This document shows positions 1 through 4,053 of a DNA stretch of 9,121 nt, piece by piece; the stretch's first letter is position 1; every line of letters begins with the position of its first letter. Location of the stretch: positions 1 through 9,121 of the forward strand of contig CALWWO010000053.1 in the NCBI GenBank assembly GCA_944385265.1, given 5' to 3'. The notes below the pieces were generated by a model, which saw only the letters and a list, made by a program, of their open reading frames with translations, did no database searches and was not told where the DNA came from. A program made the position numbers and the translations under genes. This stretch comes from an uncultured Oscillospiraceae bacterium. Its GTDB lineage: Bacteria > Bacillota_A > Clostridia > Oscillospirales > Oscillospiraceae.

Positions 1-153
1 GACTTATTTCGGTCTAACACCATTACAGTAGTAATTCATCAACTTTAGAAAACGAATTTTCAACGATGGAACGCCGGATGAGCTGAAAGGTTCATGTCCG
101 GTGTGAAGCGGGGGAAAATCCGGCGATAACATCAAAGGATTACCTATCGCTAT
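1..153 (+). mobile_element. 3' end of a bacterial group II intron (end of domain IV, domains V and VI); 5' part outside the window
   Basis: Domain V folds cleanly at 71-104 (34 nt). An 8-bp lower stem pairs 71-78 with 97-104, a two-base bulge (TG) lies at 95-96, and the upper stem 79-84/89-94 is capped by a GAAA tetraloop. The catalytic triad position reads CGC (72-74) instead of AGC. Domain VI follows at 105-153; AATCC 117-121 pairs with GGATT 137-141. The likely 3' splice site is after CTATCGCTAT at 153, consistent with the AY ending of these introns. The branch-point A is probably among the unpaired A residues at 142 or 146 but I cannot decide which. The intron-encoded reverse transcriptase would end just upstream. 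Two frames are open from the edge, with stops at 29-31 (last residues LTPLQ) and 46-48, and I cannot tell which is the maturase tail. Confidence 0.85.
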
Positions 154-207
154 CCCGTATTTGAGGAGATCACAGACGATGAACACACCCCGTTTGATGA
201 TCTTTAG
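154..207 (+). CDS. 3' exon (last codons) of an intron-interrupted gene, SSB-like acidic tail
   Basis: Directly after the group II intron end, one frame reads PVFEEITDDEHTPFDDL and then TAG (205-207). It has the dense acidic residues and the aromatic/PF motif seen at the C-terminal tips of single-stranded DNA-binding proteins carried by conjugative elements and phages. True SSB tips end exactly in a phenylalanine (DDIPF), whereas here DDL follows the PF, so the assignment is tentative. RecT-like annealing proteins also end this way. The 5' exon lies upstream of the intron, outside the window. Splicing would be needed to make the intact protein. Confidence 0.45.
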   Translation, partial: PVFEEITDDEHTPFDDL

Positions 208-210
208 GAA

Positions 211-441
211 AGCTCATTTGACCACTAAAAAGCCTCTTGCCGGTCAGACACTTGAAAATGGTCAAGAGAAGCAAAAAACGCTGATAATACCTAGCTTTTC
301 TTCATTTGACCACATGGTCAAGTGCTAACCTTTAGAGGGGCAAATGCTGATCTTCATTTGACCACACGGGCAAATACTGAAACCCGCTCTGTGCCTAGGT
401 TTTTTCTTCATTTGACCCTCTCGCGCGTCTCTGACCGAGAG
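211..441. repeat. Iteron-like cluster of TCATTTGACC repeats in a non-coding gap
   Basis: Four same-strand copies of TCATTTGACC lie at 214-223, 302-311, 354-363 and 408-417, with start-to-start spacings of 88, 52 and 54 bp. Two copies sit in a longer shared context (CCTAGNTTTT then CTTCATTTGACC, about 290-311 and 395-417). Two others share GGCAAATRCTGA nearby. The second copy forms an inverted repeat TTGACCA-CA-TGGTCAA at 306-321. A separate CTCTCG/CGAGAG inverted repeat (418-423/436-441) closes the cluster and is not followed by a T tract. I see no supported gene between 208 and 595, so this is probably a protein-binding region. Replication iterons or recombinase/accessory sites of the element are both possible. 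Confidence 0.6.
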
Positions 442-595
442 CAGACAGAATTATAAGCACAAAACATATGGCGCAAGCATTAGCCGAAAGTAAAAAAACT
501 AGACATGTTGCAATGGAATATAACCGCTCGCATCGTGTTATAGGCAAACAAAAGCATAAAATTAACTACCGTAGACAGAAAGGAAATATAAATTT

Positions 596-844
596 ATGTA
601 CGAGAAAAATTCAAACGGTTACCGGCAGGAAACACACACGCTTACTGATGACGAAATAAAGGAGCTTTTCACCATGAAAAAATGCCCGCTCCGCGGGGTG
701 TTAAAAACATATTATACTGTTGCGGGCAAGGAACAAACAATAATACCGCTGCGGTGCTACAGCATACGCTGCGCATTGTATGACAAAGCCGCGCATTGTT
801 GCGCAATACTTGCGATTGCGCGGGCATTGCGGGACAATAAGTGA
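596..844 (+). CDS. Small hypothetical protein with five cysteines (82 aa)
   Basis: I do not recognise the family. The N-terminal 26 residues include an acidic helix (TLTDDEIKELF). The rest contains Cys30, Cys54, Cys59, Cys68 and Cys69 and a hydrophobic C-terminal helix (AILAIARALRD), so metal binding is conceivable but not shown. The start at 596 has AAAGGAAA about 11 bases upstream. An alternative start at 674 (MKKCPLRG) has a better-placed AAAGGAG nine bases ahead and would give 56 residues. I keep 596 because the residues before 674 look like natural protein, but the shorter form is a real option. A good intrinsic terminator follows nine bases after the stop, so the gene is the last of its transcript. 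It belongs to the accessory cargo of the integrated element. Confidence 0.5.
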   Translation: MYEKNSNGYRQETHTLTDDEIKELFTMKKCPLRGVLKTYYTVAGKEQTIIPLRCYSIRCALYDKAAHCCAILAIARALRDNK

Positions 845-852
845 ATTTATGG

Positions 853-876
853 GGTATCTATTTTAGATACCTTTTT
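853..876 (+). terminator. Rho-independent terminator after the 82-aa ORF
   Basis: GGTATCTA (853-860) pairs perfectly with TAGATACC (864-871) over a TTT loop, followed by TTTTT at 872-876. Placed nine bases after the stop codon at 844. Confidence 0.8.
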
Positions 877-984
877 GTGTTCCGATGAAGTCACAAATTG
901 TTACTCCATATACGATTGATGTTGAGCGGCAGTCAAGGTGCTAACCACTATATAGATGTATAAGATAATCTAAATAATGAATTT

Positions 985-1013
985 CTAGGGGCGAGCGAAA
1001 TTCTCGCCCCTAG
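985..1013. repeat. Perfect 11-bp inverted repeat without a T tract
   Basis: CTAGGGGCGAG (985-995) pairs with CTCGCCCCTAG (1003-1013) across a 7-nt loop, CGAAATT. It is GC-rich within AT-rich surroundings and has no poly-T on either strand, so it is not a typical intrinsic terminator. It lies in a gene-free stretch between the terminator at 876 and the leftward gene ending at 1104. It could be a single-strand origin, an oriT arm or another DNA-level hairpin of the mobile element; nothing here decides which. Confidence 0.6.
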
Positions 1014-1103
1014 CGGGATGCAGAAGTTTCCCATAATCAACGAAAATTGAATTTGTGAACATATAAAAAGCACGAGCGGGCACAAAAAATGAGGCAGAGG
1101 AAA

Positions 1104-1304
1104 TTAATTCCCTGCCTTTTCGTCGTCACGGTTGATTGTTTCTTTAATGGCGCGATTGACAAAAGAGTTTACAGATTCTCCCTGCTTGTCGGCGTGATCT
1201 TTAATAATGGCTTTTTGTCCTTTAGGAACGGTCAATTCTATGCGATCATAGTTTGCCTTAACGTATTTGTGTACAGCTTTTTGCTGTGATTTAGATATAG
1301 GCAT
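1104..1304 (-). CDS. Ribbon-helix-helix (Arc/MetJ-type) DNA-binding protein, 66 aa
   Basis: The sequence fits a short RHH repressor. A basic N-terminus (PISKSQQKAVHKYVK) is followed by the beta strand YDRIELTVPKG, helix A QKAIIKDHADKQG and helix B SVNSFVNRAIKETINRD, then a charged tail. Such proteins bind palindromic operators as dimers and are common in clostridial integrative elements, as autorepressors or antitoxin-like regulators. I chose the ATG at 1304 (MPISK) because AAGGGAG lies eight bases upstream. The longer reading from 1331 would put that ribosome site inside the gene. It lies 49 bp downstream of a 22-codon hydrophobic peptide gene on the same strand, and both are probably transcribed from the leftward promoter near 1453-1481. 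The three palindromes there are its obvious candidate operators, an inference from position. Confidence 0.75.
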   Translation of the reverse strand: MPISKSQQKAVHKYVKANYDRIELTVPKGQKAIIKDHADKQGESVNSFVNRAIKETINRDDEKAGN

Positions 1305-1353
1305 ATTATTTGCTCCCTTAAGATATTTCAATGAATATACATCTTTTCCATAA

Positions 1354-1422
1354 TTATTTGCGTTTTGCTAGATCGCCCAAAATGGCGAACGGTAAGAATA
1401 TTAGTATTAACAAGCCTAGCAT
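1354..1422 (-). CDS. 22-residue hydrophobic micropeptide, strong Shine-Dalgarno
   Basis: ATG at 1422 opens a 22-codon frame. It starts MLGLLILIFLPFAILGD, a single hydrophobic segment, and ends in a basic LAKRK tail, with TAA at 1354-1356. A very strong ribosome site, GGGGAGG (1430-1436 on the complement), lies exactly seven bases upstream. It is followed on the same strand by the ribbon-helix-helix gene, and a TATAAT promoter lies 30 bp further upstream. A short membrane-spanning peptide with a positive C-terminus is the design of small membrane toxins and of small membrane regulators, but I recognise no named family. The case for translation rests on the ribosome site and gene context, not homology. 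Confidence 0.55.
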   Translation of the reverse strand: MLGLLILIFLPFAILGDLAKRK

Positions 1423-1452
1423 GCTTTTTCCTCCCCTCTCCTTTTTACTATT

Positions 1453-1481
1453 ATTATAGTGCAAATATCTATTTACGTAAA
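1453..1481 (-). promoter_or_regulatory. Leftward promoter for the micropeptide/RHH pair
   Basis: On the minus strand, TATAAT (1458-1453) is preceded by a 17-bp spacer and TTTACG (1481-1476) as the -35 element. The -35 lies inside the first palindrome (1466-1487), so a bound dimer would be expected to block it. Confidence 0.55.
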
Positions 1482-1561
1482 TATATAAAATGAACAAAAA
1501 AGCTTGCATATATTCATGTAAATATGTATGGTCTGCCTATTGATATATTCACGTGAATATA
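1466..1561. promoter_or_regulatory. Three related palindromic operator candidates between divergent promoters
   Basis: Site 1 (1466-1487) is a 22-bp palindrome centred on TATTTACGTAAATA with one mismatched pair. Site 2 (1509-1526) is TATATTCATGTAAATATG, imperfect. Site 3 (1544-1561) is a perfect 18-bp palindrome, TATATTCACGTGAATATA. Sites 1 and 2 each match site 3 at 15 of 18 positions. The centres are 41 and 35 bp apart. Site 1 overlaps the leftward -35 and site 3 fills the spacer of the rightward promoter, so a dimeric repressor bound here would control both units. The ribbon-helix-helix protein encoded at 1104-1304 is the nearest candidate ligand (inference). Confidence 0.7.
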
Positions 1562-1568
1562 ATATACT
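1540..1568 (+). promoter_or_regulatory. Rightward promoter with an operator in its spacer
   Basis: TTGATA (1540-1545), a 17-bp spacer and TATACT (1563-1568). The perfect palindrome 1544-1561 occupies the spacer. It would start a transcript near 1575 carrying a leader of about 260 nt before the gene at 1834. Confidence 0.65.
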
Positions 1569-1574
1569 ATAATC

Positions 1575-1833
1575 ACAGCAAGGGAAAAGCAAGGCGAAAG
1601 CGGACAAAGTAAGCGCAAGCCGAAATAAGAACGCAACATAAGAGCGGGAACGGATGGGAAAAGTACGGCAGAGCCTACGAGATAAACCCAACGCCGCCCG
1701 CCGCCGCGCTTCCTCAAAAATAAAAAAGGCTCCCCCCGCAGCTGTAGGAAGCAATTAAACAGGGGGAGCAAGCCAAAAAGGGTTATGAATATTATATCAT
1801 AGCCCGCCAAATAAGGAAAGGAGCTAAAACACA
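1575..1833 (+). other. Long 5' leader with basic mini-ORF and hairpin
   Basis: This stretch between the rightward promoter and the gene at 1834 begins purine-rich. It contains a 34-codon ORF (ATG at 1654, TAA at 1756-1758) whose product is strongly basic (MGKVRQSLRDK, then ARRRASSKIKK). Its ribosome site is weak. GCTCCCCC (1729-1736) pairs perfectly with GGGGGAGC (1762-1769) across a 25-nt loop, and the mini-ORF stop falls in that loop. No T tract follows. A leader-peptide or attenuation-like arrangement is possible, as is a simple untranslated leader. Confidence 0.4.
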
Positions 1834-2121
1834 ATGGATAACAACGAAGTCATGGAAAGGATAGAACTTATCAATAAGATAAAGGCTTTAAAGGAATTGC
1901 AAACGCAAATTGAAGAAGCGCAGGAAGAAGCAGATACAATAAAGGATTATATAAAGCTTTGCATGGGTGATACGGAGGAATTGCGAGCTGGGGAATATAA
2001 AGTCACTTGGAAAAAAGTAACCACACGGAGGCTTGATGCAATATCATTAAAAAAAGCAATGCCGGACATTGCCGCGGCGTTCACCAAGGAAAGCACAACA
2101 CGACGATTTAATATCTCGTAA
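1834..2121 (+). CDS. Small phage/ICE-type coiled-coil protein resembling the C-terminal tail of YqaJ-family nucleases (95 aa)
   Basis: The N-terminal half (about residues 5-45) is a heptad-like helix rich in Glu, Lys, Leu and Ile (KALKELQTQIEEAQEEADTI). After it comes a compact beta-type segment, EYKVTWKKVTTRRLDAISLKK, ending in TKESTTRRFNIS. From memory this pattern (long helix, then a YKVTWK strand, RLD, and a TTSRRF-like ending) is that of the tail after the catalytic domain in YqaJ-like recombination nucleases and of the stand-alone proteins encoded near them. No nuclease domain is present, so it is not an enzyme by itself. AAAGGAG lies nine bases before the ATG. It is the first gene of the rightward unit and may work with DNA-processing proteins of the element encoded to the left. 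Confidence 0.7.
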   Translation: MDNNEVMERIELINKIKALKELQTQIEEAQEEADTIKDYIKLCMGDTEELRAGEYKVTWKKVTTRRLDAISLKKAMPDIAAAFTKESTTRRFNIS

Positions 2122-2289
2122 GATATGGCTTGCCTTTAAGCTATAATTACCGTTGTTTTTAGGGCGGTTTGCGCTCATAAAAAATAAATATAATTTTATG
2201 ACACAGTAGAACAATTAAGCCGTTCAAAACAGCCATTATTTTTATAGGCTTAAATAAGTACATTAAATATATGAAAGGAAGTATAAAAA

Positions 2290-2538
2290 ATGGTAGGTAA
2301 ACACGTGTTACCGGAGCTAATTAAACCAACAGAGGCTATAGTTTTATTTCCATATATAACGATAGAAGAAATGCGCCGAGTAGCTGACCTGTATAATATA
2401 TATCGTAAATGCAGGGGACGAGATAAAGAAATCATATGGGACACGCTGAGCGTGCTTGCGTTTATTTATGGTACGGCAAGGATACAGGGTATAAGAGAAG
2501 AGAGAGCCAAAAGAAAGCAAATAAGCCACGCACAATAA
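2290..2538 (+). CDS. Small helical hypothetical protein of the mobile element (82 aa)
   Basis: No named family is recognised. A predicted helix around ITIEEMRRVADLYNIYRKC is followed by KEIIWDTLSVLAFIYGTARIQ, and the protein ends in a basic stretch (GIREERAKRKQ). The helix plus the IQGIREERAKRK ending is typical of short accessory proteins in phages and conjugative elements, which suggests nucleic-acid or partner binding, but no function is shown. GAAAGGAAG about eight bases before the ATG supports the start. It is the last gene before the repeats and tRNA scar at the element's right end, separated from the gene at 1834 by 168 bp of AT-rich sequence without a clear terminator. Confidence 0.65.
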   Translation: MVGKHVLPELIKPTEAIVLFPYITIEEMRRVADLYNIYRKCRGRDKEIIWDTLSVLAFIYGTARIQGIREERAKRKQISHAQ

Positions 2539-2648
2539 CAATGGGAATTAATTTTAAAACCACGCAAGCATATACAATCTTGCTTTATTTCTGTGTTCGC
2601 TCATAGATTTTAATGCCGGCACTAAAGGCGTAACTTTTTATCAGATAT

Positions 2649-2675
2649 TTTGACCCTTTATTTGACCCTTTAGCG
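2649..2675. repeat. Tandem TTTGACCCTTTA repeat near the element end
   Basis: TTTGACCC occurs at 2649-2656 and again at 2661-2668, each followed by TTTA, a 12-bp direct repeat. The TTTGACC core is the same as in the cluster at 211-441. Its position, about 115-140 bp inside the tRNA scar, fits arm-type binding sites of a tyrosine integrase or its directionality factor (inference). Confidence 0.55.
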
Positions 2676-2788
2676 AATCAAGCTCAGTTATTTGAGTTTG
2701 TATTTAATTTTAAATAAAATGGAGGAAATAGCGGATATTTTGAATTTGATTGTACCACATTTTACCTGGTTAAATAGCGGTATGATAA

Positions 2789-2811
2789 TTCAAGTCCCGC
2801 CTCGCGCACCA
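2789..2811 (+). other. Orphan 3' end of a tRNA (Leu-type): right attachment site of the integrated element
   Basis: The 23 bases read as T-loop TTCAAGT (2789-2795), 3' T-stem CCCGC (2796-2800), 3' acceptor strand CTCGCGC (2801-2807), discriminator A and encoded CCA (2809-2811). The 5' partner strands are missing. The five bases upstream are GATAA where GCGGG is needed, and no GCGCGAG acceptor strand lies ahead. So this is not a functional tRNA gene but the duplicated 3' end left by site-specific integration. The A73 and T-arm are typical of clostridial tRNA-Leu with a GCGCGAG acceptor (from memory). The intact copy should lie at the other end of the element, outside the window. Confidence 0.75.
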
Positions 2812-2813
2812 CG

Positions 2814-2844
2814 TCGGAACGAGTTACGCTCGTTCCGATTTTTT
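2814..2844 (+). terminator. Rho-independent terminator, probably of the original tRNA gene
   Basis: TCGGAACGAG (2814-2823) pairs perfectly with CTCGTTCCGA (2829-2838) over a TTACG loop, followed by TTTTTT (2839-2844). It starts three bases after the encoded CCA, the usual position for a tRNA transcript terminator, and marks the start of host sequence. Confidence 0.88.
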
Positions 2845-3281
2845 ATTTCATAAAAAATCAGTCACCCGCTCTACTGTTCTCCCTTTCTGCCAAAAGTCAC
2901 GCTCATATCAGCTAACGGCTTGTAAAGGCGCCGTTTTTACGCCGATTTGTTTGCTACCAAACTTTTGCGGGTTAGCTCCGCATCAAAATTTTATAACGGG
3001 CTCTCTTTTGATAACTCATCGTACTAAAAGGTAGTATAAAATGCCAAATTAAAACCCCCAATTTTATCGGGGGTTTTAACATTACTTATATGTCGAGTAT
3101 ATGTCGAGATTACAAATTTGTTTAGAACATCAAATACAGCATCTGAATGTGTCTCAGATATGGTTTTTGATATATAGTTGATTCCACAAACGTTTTCACC
3201 CAAAAATAGAATGTATACCCAAAGGTCGGTTACTGTTGAATAGATAATTCCATTATCCTTATGGTGAAGGAGGGAAATTTT
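2845..3281. other. Gene-free chromosomal stretch with hairpins and a small tandem repeat
   Basis: No convincing gene on either strand. Several short inverted repeats follow one another, including ACGGC/GCCGT near 2924-2941 and GCGG/CCGC near 2967-2981. A bidirectional terminator-like hairpin lies at 3049-3079. An 11-bp unit, TATATGTCGAG, is repeated head to tail at 3087-3097 and 3098-3108. The minus strand is open through 3024-3392 but that frame runs through the terminator and the start of the XRE gene, so I do not call it. The promoter of the XRE gene must lie towards the right end, but I see no clear consensus. Confidence 0.5.
3049..3079. terminator. Bidirectional terminator hairpin
   Basis: TTAAAACCCCC (3049-3059) pairs perfectly with GGGGGTTTTAA (3069-3079) around a 9-nt loop. 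The A and T runs on the two arms give a U tract in either direction. No gene immediately to its left needs it; it may end read-through from the tRNA side or a non-coding transcript. Confidence 0.7.
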
Positions 3282-3578
3282 GTGGAAAGAAAGAATAATC
3301 TGTCGAATAAACTCAAAAGTATTCAGACAGAAATGAGAAAATCCCAAACCGAGTTTGCTCAAGAGCTTGGCATACCTCAATCCACACTGCAAAATATTAT
3401 GAAAGAAGGAAATACAACTGTAGATACGCTCGTGCGTATTTCCACTGCCACAGGTTTTTCGTTAGATGAGCTAGTATTTGATGATCCGACAAATAGGATA
3501 TTGTGCGGATTGGAATATTACTCTCATATGACGGCAGAACAACAGGAAGAGGTGAAACGGCATATATATGAGATATAA
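3282..3578 (+). CDS. XRE/Cro-CI family transcriptional regulator (98 aa)
   Basis: A single HTH_3-type domain spans roughly residues 8-65. The five-helix pattern is visible in MRKSQTEFAQELGIPQSTLQNIMKE and TTVDTLVRISTATGFSLDELV. The remaining C-terminal 30 residues are a short helical tail (MTAEQQEEVKRHIYEI) and carry no sensor or peptidase domain. I chose the GTG at 3282 because AAGGAGGG lies seven bases upstream. The ATG at 3261 would put that ribosome site inside the gene and add seven residues. The gene ends 34 bp before the Spo0A-C-like gene on the same strand, so the two are probably co-transcribed. Target and signal are unknown; proteins of this size are commonly autoregulatory. Confidence 0.85.
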   Translation: MERKNNLSNKLKSIQTEMRKSQTEFAQELGIPQSTLQNIMKEGNTTVDTLVRISTATGFSLDELVFDDPTNRILCGLEYYSHMTAEQQEEVKRHIYEI

Positions 3579-3612
3579 TGCCACATAAACAATTTACTAG
3601 AGTTGTTCCAAA

Positions 3613-3975
3613 ATGACAAATAGCTCGGCTTATAAATCCATAGAAATAACCCAAATTTATGACATGCTTTATATGCTGGGCATCACAGCCGAATGTACAG
3701 AGTTTTTCCATGTCTCTTATGCGGTGTATTCGGCTGTAAAGCAGCCAAAATGCCTGCTAATGGTCAATAAATTATTGTACCCAAAAGTAGCGAAACATTA
3801 CGGCACTACATGGCAGAATGTTGAACGCAGTATTTGTACCGTTGCAGATGCTGCATGGGAACGTAATCGCAGTTATCTCGAAAAACTGGCTTGTTGTCCT
3901 CTTTCAAATAGACTCAGCGCATCACAATTTCTAATCGTTCTGACTGATGCACTTTTCCCGGACCACGTAGCGTAA
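3613..3975 (+). CDS. Stand-alone Spo0A C-terminal (DNA-binding) domain protein, 120 aa
   Basis: The whole protein corresponds to the DNA-binding effector domain of the sporulation master regulator Spo0A. It starts with a helix (IYDMLYMLGITAEC), continues with the VNKLLYPKVAKHYGTT motif equivalent to Spo0A ITKVLYPDIAKK, and then the recognition helix NVERSICTVADAAW, matching Spo0A RVERAIRHAIEVAW. It closes with a SASQFLIVLTDAL segment matching the NSEFIAMVADKL end. The phosphoacceptor receiver domain is absent, so activity cannot depend on phosphorelay phosphorylation in the usual way. The true spo0A gene would be more than twice as long. It may bind 0A-box-like sites or antagonise Spo0A (inference). 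The ribosome site is weak (AGAG ten or so bases upstream), which suggests coupling to the XRE gene before it. Confidence 0.85.
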   Translation: MTNSSAYKSIEITQIYDMLYMLGITAECTEFFHVSYAVYSAVKQPKCLLMVNKLLYPKVAKHYGTTWQNVERSICTVADAAWERNRSYLEKLACCPLSNRLSASQFLIVLTDALFPDHVA

Positions 3976-3999
3976 AAGAAATTAATAATGTTATATGCA

Positions 4000-4040
4000 A
4001 TATCCGTAGATAACGCTGTTGTCTACGGTATATTTGTTTT
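4000..4040. terminator. Strong hairpin terminator between convergent genes
   Basis: Bases 4000-4014 pair with 4018-4033 over a 3-nt GCT loop: 15 pairs including CCGTAGA/TCTACGG, with one bulged T and one G-T pair. The rightward side is followed by TTGTTTT (4034-4040). It lies 25 bp after the Spo0A-C-like gene and 20 bp beyond the end of the leftward kinase gene, so it may serve both. Confidence 0.75.
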
Positions 4041-4053
4041 GTAGTCATGATAA

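Noticed and set aside
211..441. CRISPR array
   Set aside because: The repeats are only about 10 bp, irregularly spaced (88, 52, 54 bp), and have no conserved 25-35 bp repeat unit.
468..659. 63-codon rightward ORF, basic product
   Set aside because: No ribosome site before its ATG, and its last 64 bases overlap the more protein-like frame starting at 596. Kept only as an alternative in the findings.
1473..1834. Two minus-strand ORFs of 93 and 106 codons across the leader and operator region
   Set aside because: They read antisense through the rightward promoter, palindromes and leader, lack ribosome sites and have low-complexity Phe/Leu/Arg-rich products.
2784..2811. Complete tRNA gene
   Set aside because: Only the T-loop, 3' T-stem and 3' acceptor strand are present. 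No matching 5' T-stem, anticodon arm or 5' acceptor strand lies upstream.
3024..3392. 122-codon minus-strand ORF
   Set aside because: It runs through a perfect terminator hairpin and the start of the XRE gene, and no ribosome site or recognisable domain is present.
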